DNA from: Hallerella sp963629575
Lineage (GTDB): Bacteria > Fibrobacterota > Fibrobacteria > Fibrobacterales > Fibrobacteraceae
Assembly: GCA_963629575.1 (NCBI GenBank)
Contig: CAVGIM010000023.1
Span: forward strand, 1-41,227
Direction: 5' to 3'
DNA length: 41,227 nt
The position numbers were made by a program, and so were the translations under genes. Shown in pieces: positions 7,233 to 15,231 of the stretch. The notes under the pieces are model-generated. The model was not told the DNA's origin and ran no database searches. It saw only the letters and a program-made list of their open reading frames with translations. The stretch's first letter is position 1. The number at the start of each line of letters is the position of its first letter.

Positions 7233-9137
7233 TTACCCGTTCAAAGCCTTGTAGATTTCGAGAATCGGTTTGGGAATCGCCTTAATTTCGATATTTGTCA
7301 AATCGTCGAATTCGTTTTCAAAGAAGTCGGGAGAATTCCAGCTGAACACATAGACAGCGAATTTCGCCCTTTTATCCTTTTTGCACAATTCATCAATTTT
7401 GGCGATAAATTCGGGAACCCGCCCGTAGTCGCCGTTGTAATAGATGCAGGTGTAGCGTTTCTTTTCAGCGTTGTCGGAGTATATCTGAAAGAAACCGCCA
7501 GCCGCTTTGGGGACTGCGACGGTTTCCAGCGTGTTTTCGGCAAGAGCTATCAGGCAGCCCGCCTTTCCGGCTAACTCCACCTTGTCCGCGTCGCTTGCGC
7601 TCTTGCTCGGGTGCTTGCCGACAAAGCCCGTTTTGTAATACTTGAGCGAACCGCCCAAGCCCTCGACGCTTTCGCCCTTGGCGTTTGTATAGCCGCACAT
7701 CACGCGGCGGTTTCGCTCGTAAGTGATATCCGTTATGAAATTAAAGCCTCTACGGAAAGCCTCCTCGCTTCCCTTTTTTGCAATTTTTAAACCATTTATA
7801 ACATTGTATGTTTTTTCAGGAGCCTGAACAAGAATGCATTGCAAGTTATCTGATTCCACACACGACTCCAATGCGGCATGTAAACTTGTCCCACTCCCTG
7901 CAAAGAAGTCAAGAAATACTTTTTTACGATTTGTAACATCGGATAAAATTTTCTTTATCAAATTTACCGGTTTAGGATTCGAGAACATTGTATTATCTGA
8001 AGTTATTCCAAAAAGCGTTGCAAGCTCTTCCGTTGCATCTTCATTTCTTCCTTTTTCAATATCCCACCAATTCGTATCGACCTTGGAATCCTCTTCATTT
8101 CGGTATCGTTTTTCTTTCGGGATTCCATCTTTGGTAAAGTATATATTGCCTTGTCGCATTGCCTCAGATAGTTTACCTTTTTCATCAGTAAACCGAAAAC
8201 GCCCGGAAACCCTTATATCGTTCTGCAATACACCATTTTTTATGATAGGTTCATCTAAAACATCAACATTGCACTTATCATTTTTTGCGCTCGTTGTCCG
8301 ACCTCTTTTGAATTCTCCTTTGCAGAAAACCCCTTTTGTAAAAGTATATGTCCGTACCTTTTTATCGGCTTGTAAAACAGGATATATTGCGTATTTCCCT
8401 TTTTCATCCTCATCCATCGTTGCATAATCTTGAATAAGTTTAATTGGTTTATTCTTGAAATAAACCAATATAAATTCATAGGAAACAGACATCGTATTTC
8501 CTGCATTATGCGGTTTACGATTCTTTCGCCAATGGATTGTTGCAAGATGATTCCCCTCCCCAAAAATCCTATCGCACAGCAGTTTCAAATTCGCCTGTTC
8601 GTTGTCGTCGATGCTGATAAAAATCACGCCCTTGTCAGAGAGCAGATTCTTCGCGAGCTTCAGGCGCTTTTCCATAAACGAAAGCCAGTAGCTATGGCGC
8701 AGCGGATCTTCCCTAGGAACCTTCTTCCCGTCGGGATATTCCGTCAAGAAACGCTTGTCCTTGTAAGTAAAACCGTCCGAACCCGTGTTATACGGAGGAT
8801 CGATATAGATGACGTCAATTTTTCCGCGGTGGGTATAATTCAGGCAGGTGAGCGCGTGGTAGTTGTCGCCCTCGATAATCACGTGGGGCGGTCTTCCCGC
8901 CAAGGGGCCAGCCGCCTCGATCGCCTTTTCGGAAACCTCTTCGAGAACGGGAATTTTCTCTTCGGCATCCCTGTCGAAAGCTTCGGGGACGTCTATCCAG
9001 TTGAGGCCGTAGCGGACCGTCTTCACCTGAGACTTCCAACGTTCGACCACTTTTTCCAGTTCGCGGATGCGGACCTTTAAAGAATAGACGCTTTCGGTCG
9101 TTTTCGCTCCCTCGGAACGGGGGCTGTTTTCTTTCAC
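7233..9137 (-). CDS. mod: Type III DNA adenine methyltransferase, Mod subunit
   Basis: I chose GTG 9137 (634 residues) because TGAGG lies 5 nt upstream. The same frame extends to another GTG at 9221 with no ribosome-binding site. The DPPYNTG catalytic motif IV starts at about residue 113 and the SAM-binding FxGSGT motif I (DFFAGSGT) at about residue 410, the beta-class order typical of Mod proteins. The region between them is the target-recognition domain. Mod methylates adenine in a short asymmetric site and gives Res its specificity. Codons for about residues 190-465 (8570-7740) are strikingly AT-rich compared with both ends of the gene and with res, as expected if the recognition domain was exchanged by recombination. 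The 5' end carries a hairpin overlapping the ribosome-binding site. Confidence 0.9.
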   Translation of the reverse strand: MKENSPRSEGAKTTESVYSLKVRIRELEKVVERWKSQVKTVRYGLNWIDVPEAFDRDAEEKIPVLEEVSEKAIEAAGPLAGRPPHVIIEGDNYHALTCLNYTHRGKIDVIYIDPPYNTGSDGFTYKDKRFLTEYPDGKKVPREDPLRHSYWLSFMEKRLKLAKNLLSDKGVIFISIDDNEQANLKLLCDRIFGEGNHLATIHWRKNRKPHNAGNTMSVSYEFILVYFKNKPIKLIQDYATMDEDEKGKYAIYPVLQADKKVRTYTFTKGVFCKGEFKRGRTTSAKNDKCNVDVLDEPIIKNGVLQNDIRVSGRFRFTDEKGKLSEAMRQGNIYFTKDGIPKEKRYRNEEDSKVDTNWWDIEKGRNEDATEELATLFGITSDNTMFSNPKPVNLIKKILSDVTNRKKVFLDFFAGSGTSLHAALESCVESDNLQCILVQAPEKTYNVINGLKIAKKGSEEAFRRGFNFITDITYERNRRVMCGYTNAKGESVEGLGGSLKYYKTGFVGKHPSKSASDADKVELAGKAGCLIALAENTLETVAVPKAAGGFFQIYSDNAEKKRYTCIYYNGDYGRVPEFIAKIDELCKKDKRAKFAVYVFSWNSPDFFENEFDDLTNIEIKAIPKPILEIYKALNG

Positions 9138-9145
9138 GTGAACCT

Positions 9146-9176
9146 CACGGCTAAGGGTGTGCGCCCTTATCCCGTG
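9146..9176 (-). promoter_or_regulatory. Hairpin at the mod ribosome-binding site
   Basis: CACGG (9146-9150) pairs with CCGTG (9172-9176) and AAGGG (9153-9157) with CCCTT (9164-9168) around a 6-nt loop. On the mod strand the last base of the outer stem is the G of the GAGG Shine-Dalgarno, so a folded leader could limit mod translation. If the GTG at 9221 were used instead, this would be coding sequence. Confidence 0.4.
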
Positions 9177-9226
9177 CCATTCCCGTCGCTTTTCAAATAA
9201 AAAGCGTGGCGTCGAATGCACTTGCC

Positions 9227-9349
9227 GTAATGGAGGTTCTGGTAAACCTATGCACGATACAAAAGCAAACGACCCACGCCCATTGCTAGGCGTGAGTGCT
9301 CGCTCTCATACTCTCGTGCATTTTTGAAAATTTACCAGATTTCCATTAC
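9227..9349. repeat. Nested inverted repeat, structured element upstream of mod
   Basis: In the gene-free stretch 9138-9491, four arm pairs nest around one centre: GTAATGG (9227-9233) with CCATTAC (9343-9349), TCTGGTAAA (9238-9246) with TTTACCAGA (9331-9339), TGCACGA (9251-9257) with TCGTGCA (9314-9320), and CACGCC (9275-9280) with GGCGTG (9289-9294) around CATTGCTA. All 29 pairs are Watson-Crick. This is a long interrupted hairpin, not a simple terminator, because no T-run follows on either strand. It could be a structured RNA or leader, a miniature mobile element with terminal inverted repeats, or a recombinase-type switch. The flank 9350-9491 shows nothing else. Confidence 0.6.
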
Positions 9350-9491
9350 GAGAATAAGAGCTAACTCTACGTTAAACTCGTCGTTCCCGGCCTTGCGGCA
9401 AGGAACTATGTCACCCGAAATATAAGAAAACGATTGTCGCTTTTTCGGATATTTTGCCAGAAACTTCGCCGAAAACCGCCCGCCGCCAAAC

Positions 9492-10304
9492 TCACACGGC
9501 AATCGGCGCCTTGATGGCCGGCCACGGATCGTAATTTTCCAGTTCAAAGTCCTCGAAGCGGAATGCGAAAATATCCTTGACCGCGGGATTTATCCGCATC
9601 GTCGGGAGAGCGCGCGGCGCGCGCAAAAGCTGTTCCCTCGCCTGGTCGAAATGGTTTTTATACAGATGCAGATCCCCGAAAGTGTGTACAAATTCACCGG
9701 GTTCGAAATCGCAGACCTGGGCGACCATCATCGTGAGAAGCGCATACGATGCGATGTTGAACGGAACGCCCAGAAAGGAATCCGCGCTGCGCTGGTACAG
9801 CTGGCAGCTGAGCTTTCTCTTTCCGCTCGCCCCAACGCCTCCCACGTAGAACTGGAAAAGGCAGTGGCACGGCGGAAGCGCCATCCGATCGACATCCGCG
9901 ACATTCCAGGCGCAGACGAGGTGACGACGCGAATCGGGATTTTTCTTCAGCCCGGATATCAGGTTCTGAATCTGGTCGATGTGCCCGCCGTCCGGCGTGG
10001 GCCAGCTCCGCCACTGGTAACCATACACGGGCCCCAGATTCCCGTCCTTGTCCGCCCATTCGTCCCAGATGGTCACCTTGTTATCGTGCAGGTAGCGGAT
10101 ATTCGTATCGCCTTTTAAAAACCACAGAAGCTCGTGGATGATGCTCCGCAAGTGGAGCTTCTTCGTCGTCAGGCACGGAAAGCCCTTCGAAAGGTCGTAG
10201 CGGTTCTGCCTGCCGAAAACGGAACGCGTGCCGGTCCCCGTGCGGTCCGAGCGGTCCACGCCGTTGTCGAGAATGTCCTTGAGTAAATCGAGATACTGCT
10301 GCAT
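9492..10304 (-). CDS. thyA: Thymidylate synthase
   Basis: 270 residues, against 264 in E. coli. It methylates dUMP to dTMP using 5,10-methylene-tetrahydrofolate. The nucleophile is Cys146 in LPPCHC, the same number as in E. coli. The dUMP phosphate-binding RSDRTGTGTRS lies at 18-28, RRHLV at 126-130, and QRSAD...FNIASYALL follows. The C-terminus ends KAPIAV like the family. A small basic insertion (SGKRK) follows the active-site strand. No Shine-Dalgarno precedes the ATG; instead TAAATT lies 6 nt upstream (10311-10316), which fits a leaderless transcript. Divergent from the DUF4416 gene. Confidence 0.97.
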   Translation of the reverse strand: MQQYLDLLKDILDNGVDRSDRTGTGTRSVFGRQNRYDLSKGFPCLTTKKLHLRSIIHELLWFLKGDTNIRYLHDNKVTIWDEWADKDGNLGPVYGYQWRSWPTPDGGHIDQIQNLISGLKKNPDSRRHLVCAWNVADVDRMALPPCHCLFQFYVGGVGASGKRKLSCQLYQRSADSFLGVPFNIASYALLTMMVAQVCDFEPGEFVHTFGDLHLYKNHFDQAREQLLRAPRALPTMRINPAVKDIFAFRFEDFELENYDPWPAIKAPIAV

Positions 10305-10363
10305 AGGTGCAATTTAGTATTTTTGGGCGCATGAATCGGCAACCGACAAGGCAGAGGTTTTGA

Positions 10364-10930
10364 ATGGGAAAGGCGCACACACCGCCATCGGTGAGGCTGG
10401 TCATGGGATTTCTCGCGAGAAGCCCCGAACTCATCGAACAGATCCGTCCGAGGCTTGGCGCACTTTACGGCGAAGAAGCGGAACGCCTTTCCGCGTTTCC
10501 GTTCCGCTTCACCAACTACTACCGGGACGAAATCGGGGAATCTCCCGTCCGGGCGTTCGTCACCTACAAGCGGCTGATTCCACGGGAAGAAATCGTACAA
10601 ATTAAATTGCAGACAAACGAGCTAGAACTATCCTTCGCAAAAGAATTCGGCACGGAAAATCTCCGCCCCGTGAATCTCGATCCGGGCTACATGACGCTCG
10701 GGCAGTTTTTCCTCGCGACGACAAAGGACCAGAGGCAGCGAGTCTATATCCGGGACGGCATCTACGTGGAACCGACGCTCTATTTCCAGGACGGGAATTT
10801 TCACGCTTTCGAATGGACATACCGCGATTACCAGAGCGAAGAATACATCCGGTTTCTCGAAAGCGTCCGCAAGGGATTGAAGCTCCAGCTGGACGCATCC
10901 AAACGCGAACATTCTTCGTTTCGAGTCTAG
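10364..10930 (+). CDS. DUF4416 family protein
   Basis: 188 residues. The family hallmarks are present in order: F-x-x-TxYYxxEIG near residue 50, a conserved KLQTNELE segment, NLDPGYMTLGQF, LATTKDxxxRVYIRDGIYxEPTLYF, and WTYxDY near the end. DUF4416 proteins are soluble and of unknown function. GAGG sits 6 nt before the ATG, which fixes this start. The gene is divergent from thyA across 59 bp, and its stop overlaps that of the convergent membrane-protein gene by 4 nt. No function can be assigned from the sequence. Confidence 0.85.
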   Translation: MGKAHTPPSVRLVMGFLARSPELIEQIRPRLGALYGEEAERLSAFPFRFTNYYRDEIGESPVRAFVTYKRLIPREEIVQIKLQTNELELSFAKEFGTENLRPVNLDPGYMTLGQFFLATTKDQRQRVYIRDGIYVEPTLYFQDGNFHAFEWTYRDYQSEEYIRFLESVRKGLKLQLDASKREHSSFRV

Positions 10931-11790
10931 AACTTCCCCGCTTTCAGAACGGATTTTCGGAATTCCGGCGTAAGGGCCTTGCAAGCGGAATCCTTCGGCG
11001 GGCGAACGGAAGCCTTTAGTCCCTTGGTAAAGATTCCCGAGATTTCAAGTCCAACGCGCCACGAATTTCCGGCAGGACAATCTTCCCAAGGCTCGGCATT
11101 TTCCGCAATCCATGATCCGTTCCCGGATGTTTTAAATACAAAGTAATCGGAACTTTCCGGTTCGTAACCGATCTGTTTCCAGGAGCCGAGTTTTTTGGCT
11201 TTTGCAAAGTAGGCGCTTTCCAGACGGTAAAACCGGGACGCTTCCCGTTCGAGTTGCGCGATCTTTTCCGGCGTCTTCCGGGCGGGATCCGTAAAATGCG
11301 CTCCGATGGCAAAAAATGCGATCACACACAAAGTAATCAAAATGCCGCAAAGGATTTTCCGGGAGACTTTCGGAAACTTTTCTTCCCTTTCCTCTTTCGA
11401 GCACTCTTTTAGAAAACGCCATTTCACGAGAAGCGAAGCCATGCGCACGGGCAAAAGAAAAAAAGCAAGCCCCGCCAAGACAAAGGCCGTCCCCAAGGCC
11501 ACCGAAACCGGAACGGACGCCGAAAGCAAGGGCAGAAGCGTCTCTTTCGCGACAAGGACTTTTTCCATCAGAAGCCTATCCTCTTCAAACGAGTTCAGAG
11601 CTATCTTTCCGGTAACGCTCTCGTAGCGCGCCGCCGCCATTTCGACCGTTTCTGTCGCAAAGCCATCCGCACGGGAAAGGATTGTACACAAAATAATCCA
11701 GAAAATTCCCAAAGCGATAAAGCCCGCTCCGAGCAGACGCCCGGTCCGCTTTTTGGAAAGCCCCTGGGAAAACGTCACTTCTTCGCGCAT
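10927..11790 (-). CDS. Three-segment membrane protein of unknown function
   Basis: 287 residues. Hydrophobic segments at about 17-38, 88-115 and 148-166 anchor it in the membrane. A loop between the first two holds a charged helix. The last 115 residues are soluble and, with ExxxFYxLExAYFAxAxKLGSWxxIGY followed by SSDYFVF, loosely resemble the exported part of pseudopilins; that resemblance is weak inference. It begins 16 nt inside the end of the upstream acyltransferase fusion, so it is the last gene of that operon. Family not recognised. Confidence 0.7.
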   Translation of the reverse strand: MREEVTFSQGLSKKRTGRLLGAGFIALGIFWIILCTILSRADGFATETVEMAAARYESVTGKIALNSFEEDRLLMEKVLVAKETLLPLLSASVPVSVALGTAFVLAGLAFFLLPVRMASLLVKWRFLKECSKEEREEKFPKVSRKILCGILITLCVIAFFAIGAHFTDPARKTPEKIAQLEREASRFYRLESAYFAKAKKLGSWKQIGYEPESSDYFVFKTSGNGSWIAENAEPWEDCPAGNSWRVGLEISGIFTKGLKASVRPPKDSACKALTPEFRKSVLKAGKF

Positions 11791-14700
11791 AGTTCCACCG
11801 CCATTTTTTTCGCCGTCGTAAAATCCGCCTTTCCCGAACCGAGCTTTGGAACCTGCGAAACGCGGAACGCCGCCCCGGGAATCATTATCTGCGGAATTTT
11901 CGACTTGCGAAGTTCGCGCAAGACCTCGTCCGGATCCTTTTCGCCCGAATACAGGAGTACGATCCGTTCACCCTTGATTTCATCGGGTATCGCGACAATG
12001 ATAAAGTCCATGCCTTCCAGAACCTTCGCCTCGTTGATCTTGCCCTCGACCGCACCGAGCGAAATCATTTCGCCGCCGAGCTTTGCGAACCGGCTGTAGC
12101 GATCGACTATCATCACAAATCCGTCCTCGTCGAGCTTTCCCTTGTCTCCGGTCTTGTACCAGCGATGTCCGCCGATTTCCAGAATGACATTTTCTGTCCG
12201 TTCCGCATCCTTGAAATAGCCTTTCATCACCTGGGGTCCGCCGATGAGAATCATCCCCTCTTCGCCCTGGGACAGTTCCCGGTTTGTCTCCGGATCGATA
12301 ATCTTCACGCCGACGCCCGGGATAGGCATTCCGACCGAAGAAAGATTCGAGCAGGGTTCCATCGTCAGGAAGTCGTCCAAGAGAACGTCTTCCGTATTGA
12401 AAGTCGCAATCGGAGCCGTTTCCGTGCAGCCGTAGCCTTCGTAGATTTCCTTCTTGAACTTGCGCGCGAACAGGTCACGGATTTCGGGCCGGAGACGCTC
12501 CGCACCGGAAAGCACCAGCCGCAAATGCTTGAGACACATCGGGTGCACCCAGCGGTTCAGGCCGACCGCCCGCAAGAATGTCGGCGTTCCCACGAGAATC
12601 GTCACCCGGAACTCGGCACAGACACGCGCAATCGTCTTCACGTCGGTAGGCTCCGCACACGTCACCAGGGGAATCCCCTCGAAAAGCGGCAAGAGAACCG
12701 TCACGGTCAATCCGAACGAATGGAAAATGGGAAGTTCCGCAAGCATCACGTCGTTTCGTCGAAGCGTAAAGACCGCATTCGACTGTTGCGTGTTCGACAC
12801 GAGATTCCGGTGCGAAAGCATCACGCCTTTTGGAGTTCCTTCCGAGCCGGAACTAAAGAGAATGACCGCGACGTCATCCGGCCTTGCGGACTTGGCAAGG
12901 AAAAAGTTCAGAAGGCGCGCTGGCAAGAGAAACGCAGCGCCAAAGGCGAAAGCCCGGTGAAAAATCCCGACGCTCCGTTCCATGTCTTCCACGCAGACAA
13001 GCTTCGCGACTTTTCCCAGTACAAAGTAATCCTGCCCGCGTTTCTGCAGCTTGTCGAGAAAGGCCCGGCTCGTAAAGACCGTCTGGATTTCGGTCCGCTC
13101 CACGCACTTGAGGACAGATTCCACGCCGGACGTGTAGTTCAGATTGACGCTTGTCTTTCCCGCATTCCAGATGGAAAGCATCAGGGAAATTCCTTCGGGC
13201 GACGGCGGGAGCATGAATCCGACATTCCTTTCCCGCCTCGAAATTTTCCGAATCGCGCTCGAAAAGTTCAGGACCTGCCGCACAAGTCCGTATCCTGTCA
13301 AGTGGTTTCCGAGCGGGCTGTAGATGGCGACCCGGTGCCGCACCCGCTTTTTCATCGCGGAAAAAAAGAACGGAACGATCGTCGGGTAGTAGGAGAGCGA
13401 CTTTTCCCATGCGGACATGGAGAGTTCCCGCAAGATGTTTCGCAGGCTTGCCGGGGCGGTATCCGTCGGCAATTCCCTGCCAAAGGCAATCGAAACGATT
13501 CGCGTAAGCCTTTCCCCAAAATTCACGCTCTCGCTTGCATAGCTTTCCTTGCCTCCCCAGACGCCCTGGATGTAGAACGGTACAAGCTTTGCGTCCGTGT
13601 CGCGGATAGCGCTCGAATAGTCGATGGAAAAGCGCCCGATGTGGCACGACTTCGAAAGTTCCCCTTCCGGAAAGACGACGACCGCTTCGCCGGCAAGAAG
13701 CGCCTTTCGAATTTCCGCCATGGCTGGTTCCGGATTCCGGCGATGGATGCGAATCGCGCCGAGAAGTTTTAGAATCCACCTGGAAAATCCATGTTCGGAC
13801 TTGTCTTCGTTTACCGCCATCCGAAGCGACCGTGGAGAAGCCATCTGCAGAAGAATCCAGTCGATAGCGCTCGCGTGATTTCCAATCAAAAGCACGGGAC
13901 CTTCGATCGGGATGTTCTCGTTCCCGGTGATTTTCAGGTTGTAGCGAAACATGTAATAGGCGCGAAACACCGTGCGGAGAAGCGATTGCGGAAAGCGGAT
14001 GAACGCCCAGACAAAGGCGGCAAAAAGAAAGAGCGAAAAGAGAAAGAGGAACGTTTCGCGGTCGAGTGTCGTCGATTTGAGAAGGAGAACTTCCAGGGCG
14101 ACGACAAAGACCAGAAAGAGCATCGTCACCATGTTGGAAACGGCGACAATCCGCCCCGAAGACGCCGGACGGGAATAGAGCAAAAGGAGCGAGTTCAGGA
14201 CCGTTCCGAGCGCCCCGAAGAAAAGCCCGAGAAACGCGTAGAGCATCCGAATGGTGACGGGATTATCCACGAACGGGATGAAGAACGCGCACACGCCGCA
14301 GCCGAGAACCGAGACGGGGATAAGTCCCACTTCGATAAAGAGGTGCGAAGAACGCGAAGCGAGATAGCCACCAAGAATCATGCCCACCGCCGAAAAGACA
14401 AGGCCGTTTCGCGCGATTTCGACGAATCCCTCGCCCGAAAGGTTCCAGGAAAGCATCACGAAGACCTGCGCAAGCCCCCAAAAGACAGCAAGCCCGATGA
14501 TGATGACCCGCGAAAGCCCAATGTACCACGTCGCATGGAAAATCCTTCCCGGCGAACGGATTTGCAGGGATTCGCGTTCGCGACCCGTCCGCGGAATGAA
14601 GAACGCCGCCACCGAGGAAAGAACCGAAGCCCCGACGAGAATCCAGAGCAGGTAACCCACGCCGAAAAGATTTGCCGACTTGGGATAAAGCGCGATAAGT

Positions 14701-15158
14701 CCCACCGAAGCGACAAAAGCCCCGAGAATCATCATGCTGAACATGTGGGCAACGCCTGTAGCGAGACGCTCCGACCCGAACATTTCCTTGACGATGCCAT
14801 ACTTGGCAGGGCTTCCCACGGCAAAGGCGGACGCGACAAGCGGAAGAATCCACACGGCGACATGCGGGTAGCCAAGCGTCCAGAGAACGCCTATCGCAAT
14901 CATTCCGGCCGTCTGTCCCAGGGACGACCAGGCGACAACCTTCCCCTTTCCAAAGCGATCCGCCAAAAAGCCGGCAAACGGAAACCAGAACAGGTAAGGC
15001 ACAAAGAACATCGCCTGCAGCACGGAAGTGCCGACGAGAAATCCGGCATTTGGCTCCGAATATTTGACCCACTGTTCAAAAAAAAGAAAAAGCCCCATCT
15101 GGATGAAAGACGAGGCAAAGACAGAAACCAGATAAGGAAACAAGCCCTTGATGCGCAT
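11775..15158 (-). CDS. aas: MFS transporter / PlsC acyltransferase / acyl-ACP synthetase fusion, copy 1
   Basis: 1127 residues in three parts. Residues 1-400 form a 12-helix MFS unit resembling the lysophospholipid flippase LplT. Residues about 410-600 are a PlsC-type acyltransferase with NHxxxxD (NHASAIDW, about 422) and FPEG. Residues 620-1127 are an AMP-forming acyl ligase with SSGSEGTPKG (about 766), YGCTET, YKTGDKG, DRYSRFAKxxGE and the C-terminal catalytic-Lys region GSGKAD. In E. coli LplT imports lysophospholipid and the separate Aas re-acylates it with acyl-ACP; here one chain could do both at the inner membrane. AAGGA precedes the ATG. It lies 73 bp after a close paralogue and overlaps the next gene by 16 nt. 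Confidence 0.9.
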   Translation of the reverse strand: MRIKGLFPYLVSVFASSFIQMGLFLFFEQWVKYSEPNAGFLVGTSVLQAMFFVPYLFWFPFAGFLADRFGKGKVVAWSSLGQTAGMIAIGVLWTLGYPHVAVWILPLVASAFAVGSPAKYGIVKEMFGSERLATGVAHMFSMMILGAFVASVGLIALYPKSANLFGVGYLLWILVGASVLSSVAAFFIPRTGRERESLQIRSPGRIFHATWYIGLSRVIIIGLAVFWGLAQVFVMLSWNLSGEGFVEIARNGLVFSAVGMILGGYLASRSSHLFIEVGLIPVSVLGCGVCAFFIPFVDNPVTIRMLYAFLGLFFGALGTVLNSLLLLYSRPASSGRIVAVSNMVTMLFLVFVVALEVLLLKSTTLDRETFLFLFSLFLFAAFVWAFIRFPQSLLRTVFRAYYMFRYNLKITGNENIPIEGPVLLIGNHASAIDWILLQMASPRSLRMAVNEDKSEHGFSRWILKLLGAIRIHRRNPEPAMAEIRKALLAGEAVVVFPEGELSKSCHIGRFSIDYSSAIRDTDAKLVPFYIQGVWGGKESYASESVNFGERLTRIVSIAFGRELPTDTAPASLRNILRELSMSAWEKSLSYYPTIVPFFFSAMKKRVRHRVAIYSPLGNHLTGYGLVRQVLNFSSAIRKISRRERNVGFMLPPSPEGISLMLSIWNAGKTSVNLNYTSGVESVLKCVERTEIQTVFTSRAFLDKLQKRGQDYFVLGKVAKLVCVEDMERSVGIFHRAFAFGAAFLLPARLLNFFLAKSARPDDVAVILFSSGSEGTPKGVMLSHRNLVSNTQQSNAVFTLRRNDVMLAELPIFHSFGLTVTVLLPLFEGIPLVTCAEPTDVKTIARVCAEFRVTILVGTPTFLRAVGLNRWVHPMCLKHLRLVLSGAERLRPEIRDLFARKFKKEIYEGYGCTETAPIATFNTEDVLLDDFLTMEPCSNLSSVGMPIPGVGVKIIDPETNRELSQGEEGMILIGGPQVMKGYFKDAERTENVILEIGGHRWYKTGDKGKLDEDGFVMIVDRYSRFAKLGGEMISLGAVEGKINEAKVLEGMDFIIVAIPDEIKGERIVLLYSGEKDPDEVLRELRKSKIPQIMIPGAAFRVSQVPKLGSGKADFTTAKKMAVELCAKK

Positions 15159-15200
15159 GAGTATCCTTTGATTTGTGAAAACATTTAGAAATATCGCATT

Positions 15201-15224
15201 CTCGCGCGCCGGATGGCGCGCGAG
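15201..15224. other. GC-rich hairpin between the two fusion genes
   Basis: CTCGCGCGCC-GGAT-GGCGCGCGAG is a perfect 10-bp stem with a 4-nt loop. No T-run follows on the coding strand, so it is more likely an mRNA stabiliser or a partial attenuator between the paralogues than a full terminator. Confidence 0.55.
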
Positions 15225-15231
15225 CGAACGC

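Noticed and set aside
9130..9180. Group II intron ends (GTGTGCGCCC on plus, AGCCGTGAGG on minus)
   Set aside because: No domain V hairpin, no reverse transcriptase and no second boundary; the motifs are part of a simple hairpin.
9227..9349. Integron attC site or retron RNA
   Set aside because: No GTTRRRY/RYYYAAC core pairs, no integrase and no reverse transcriptase in the window.
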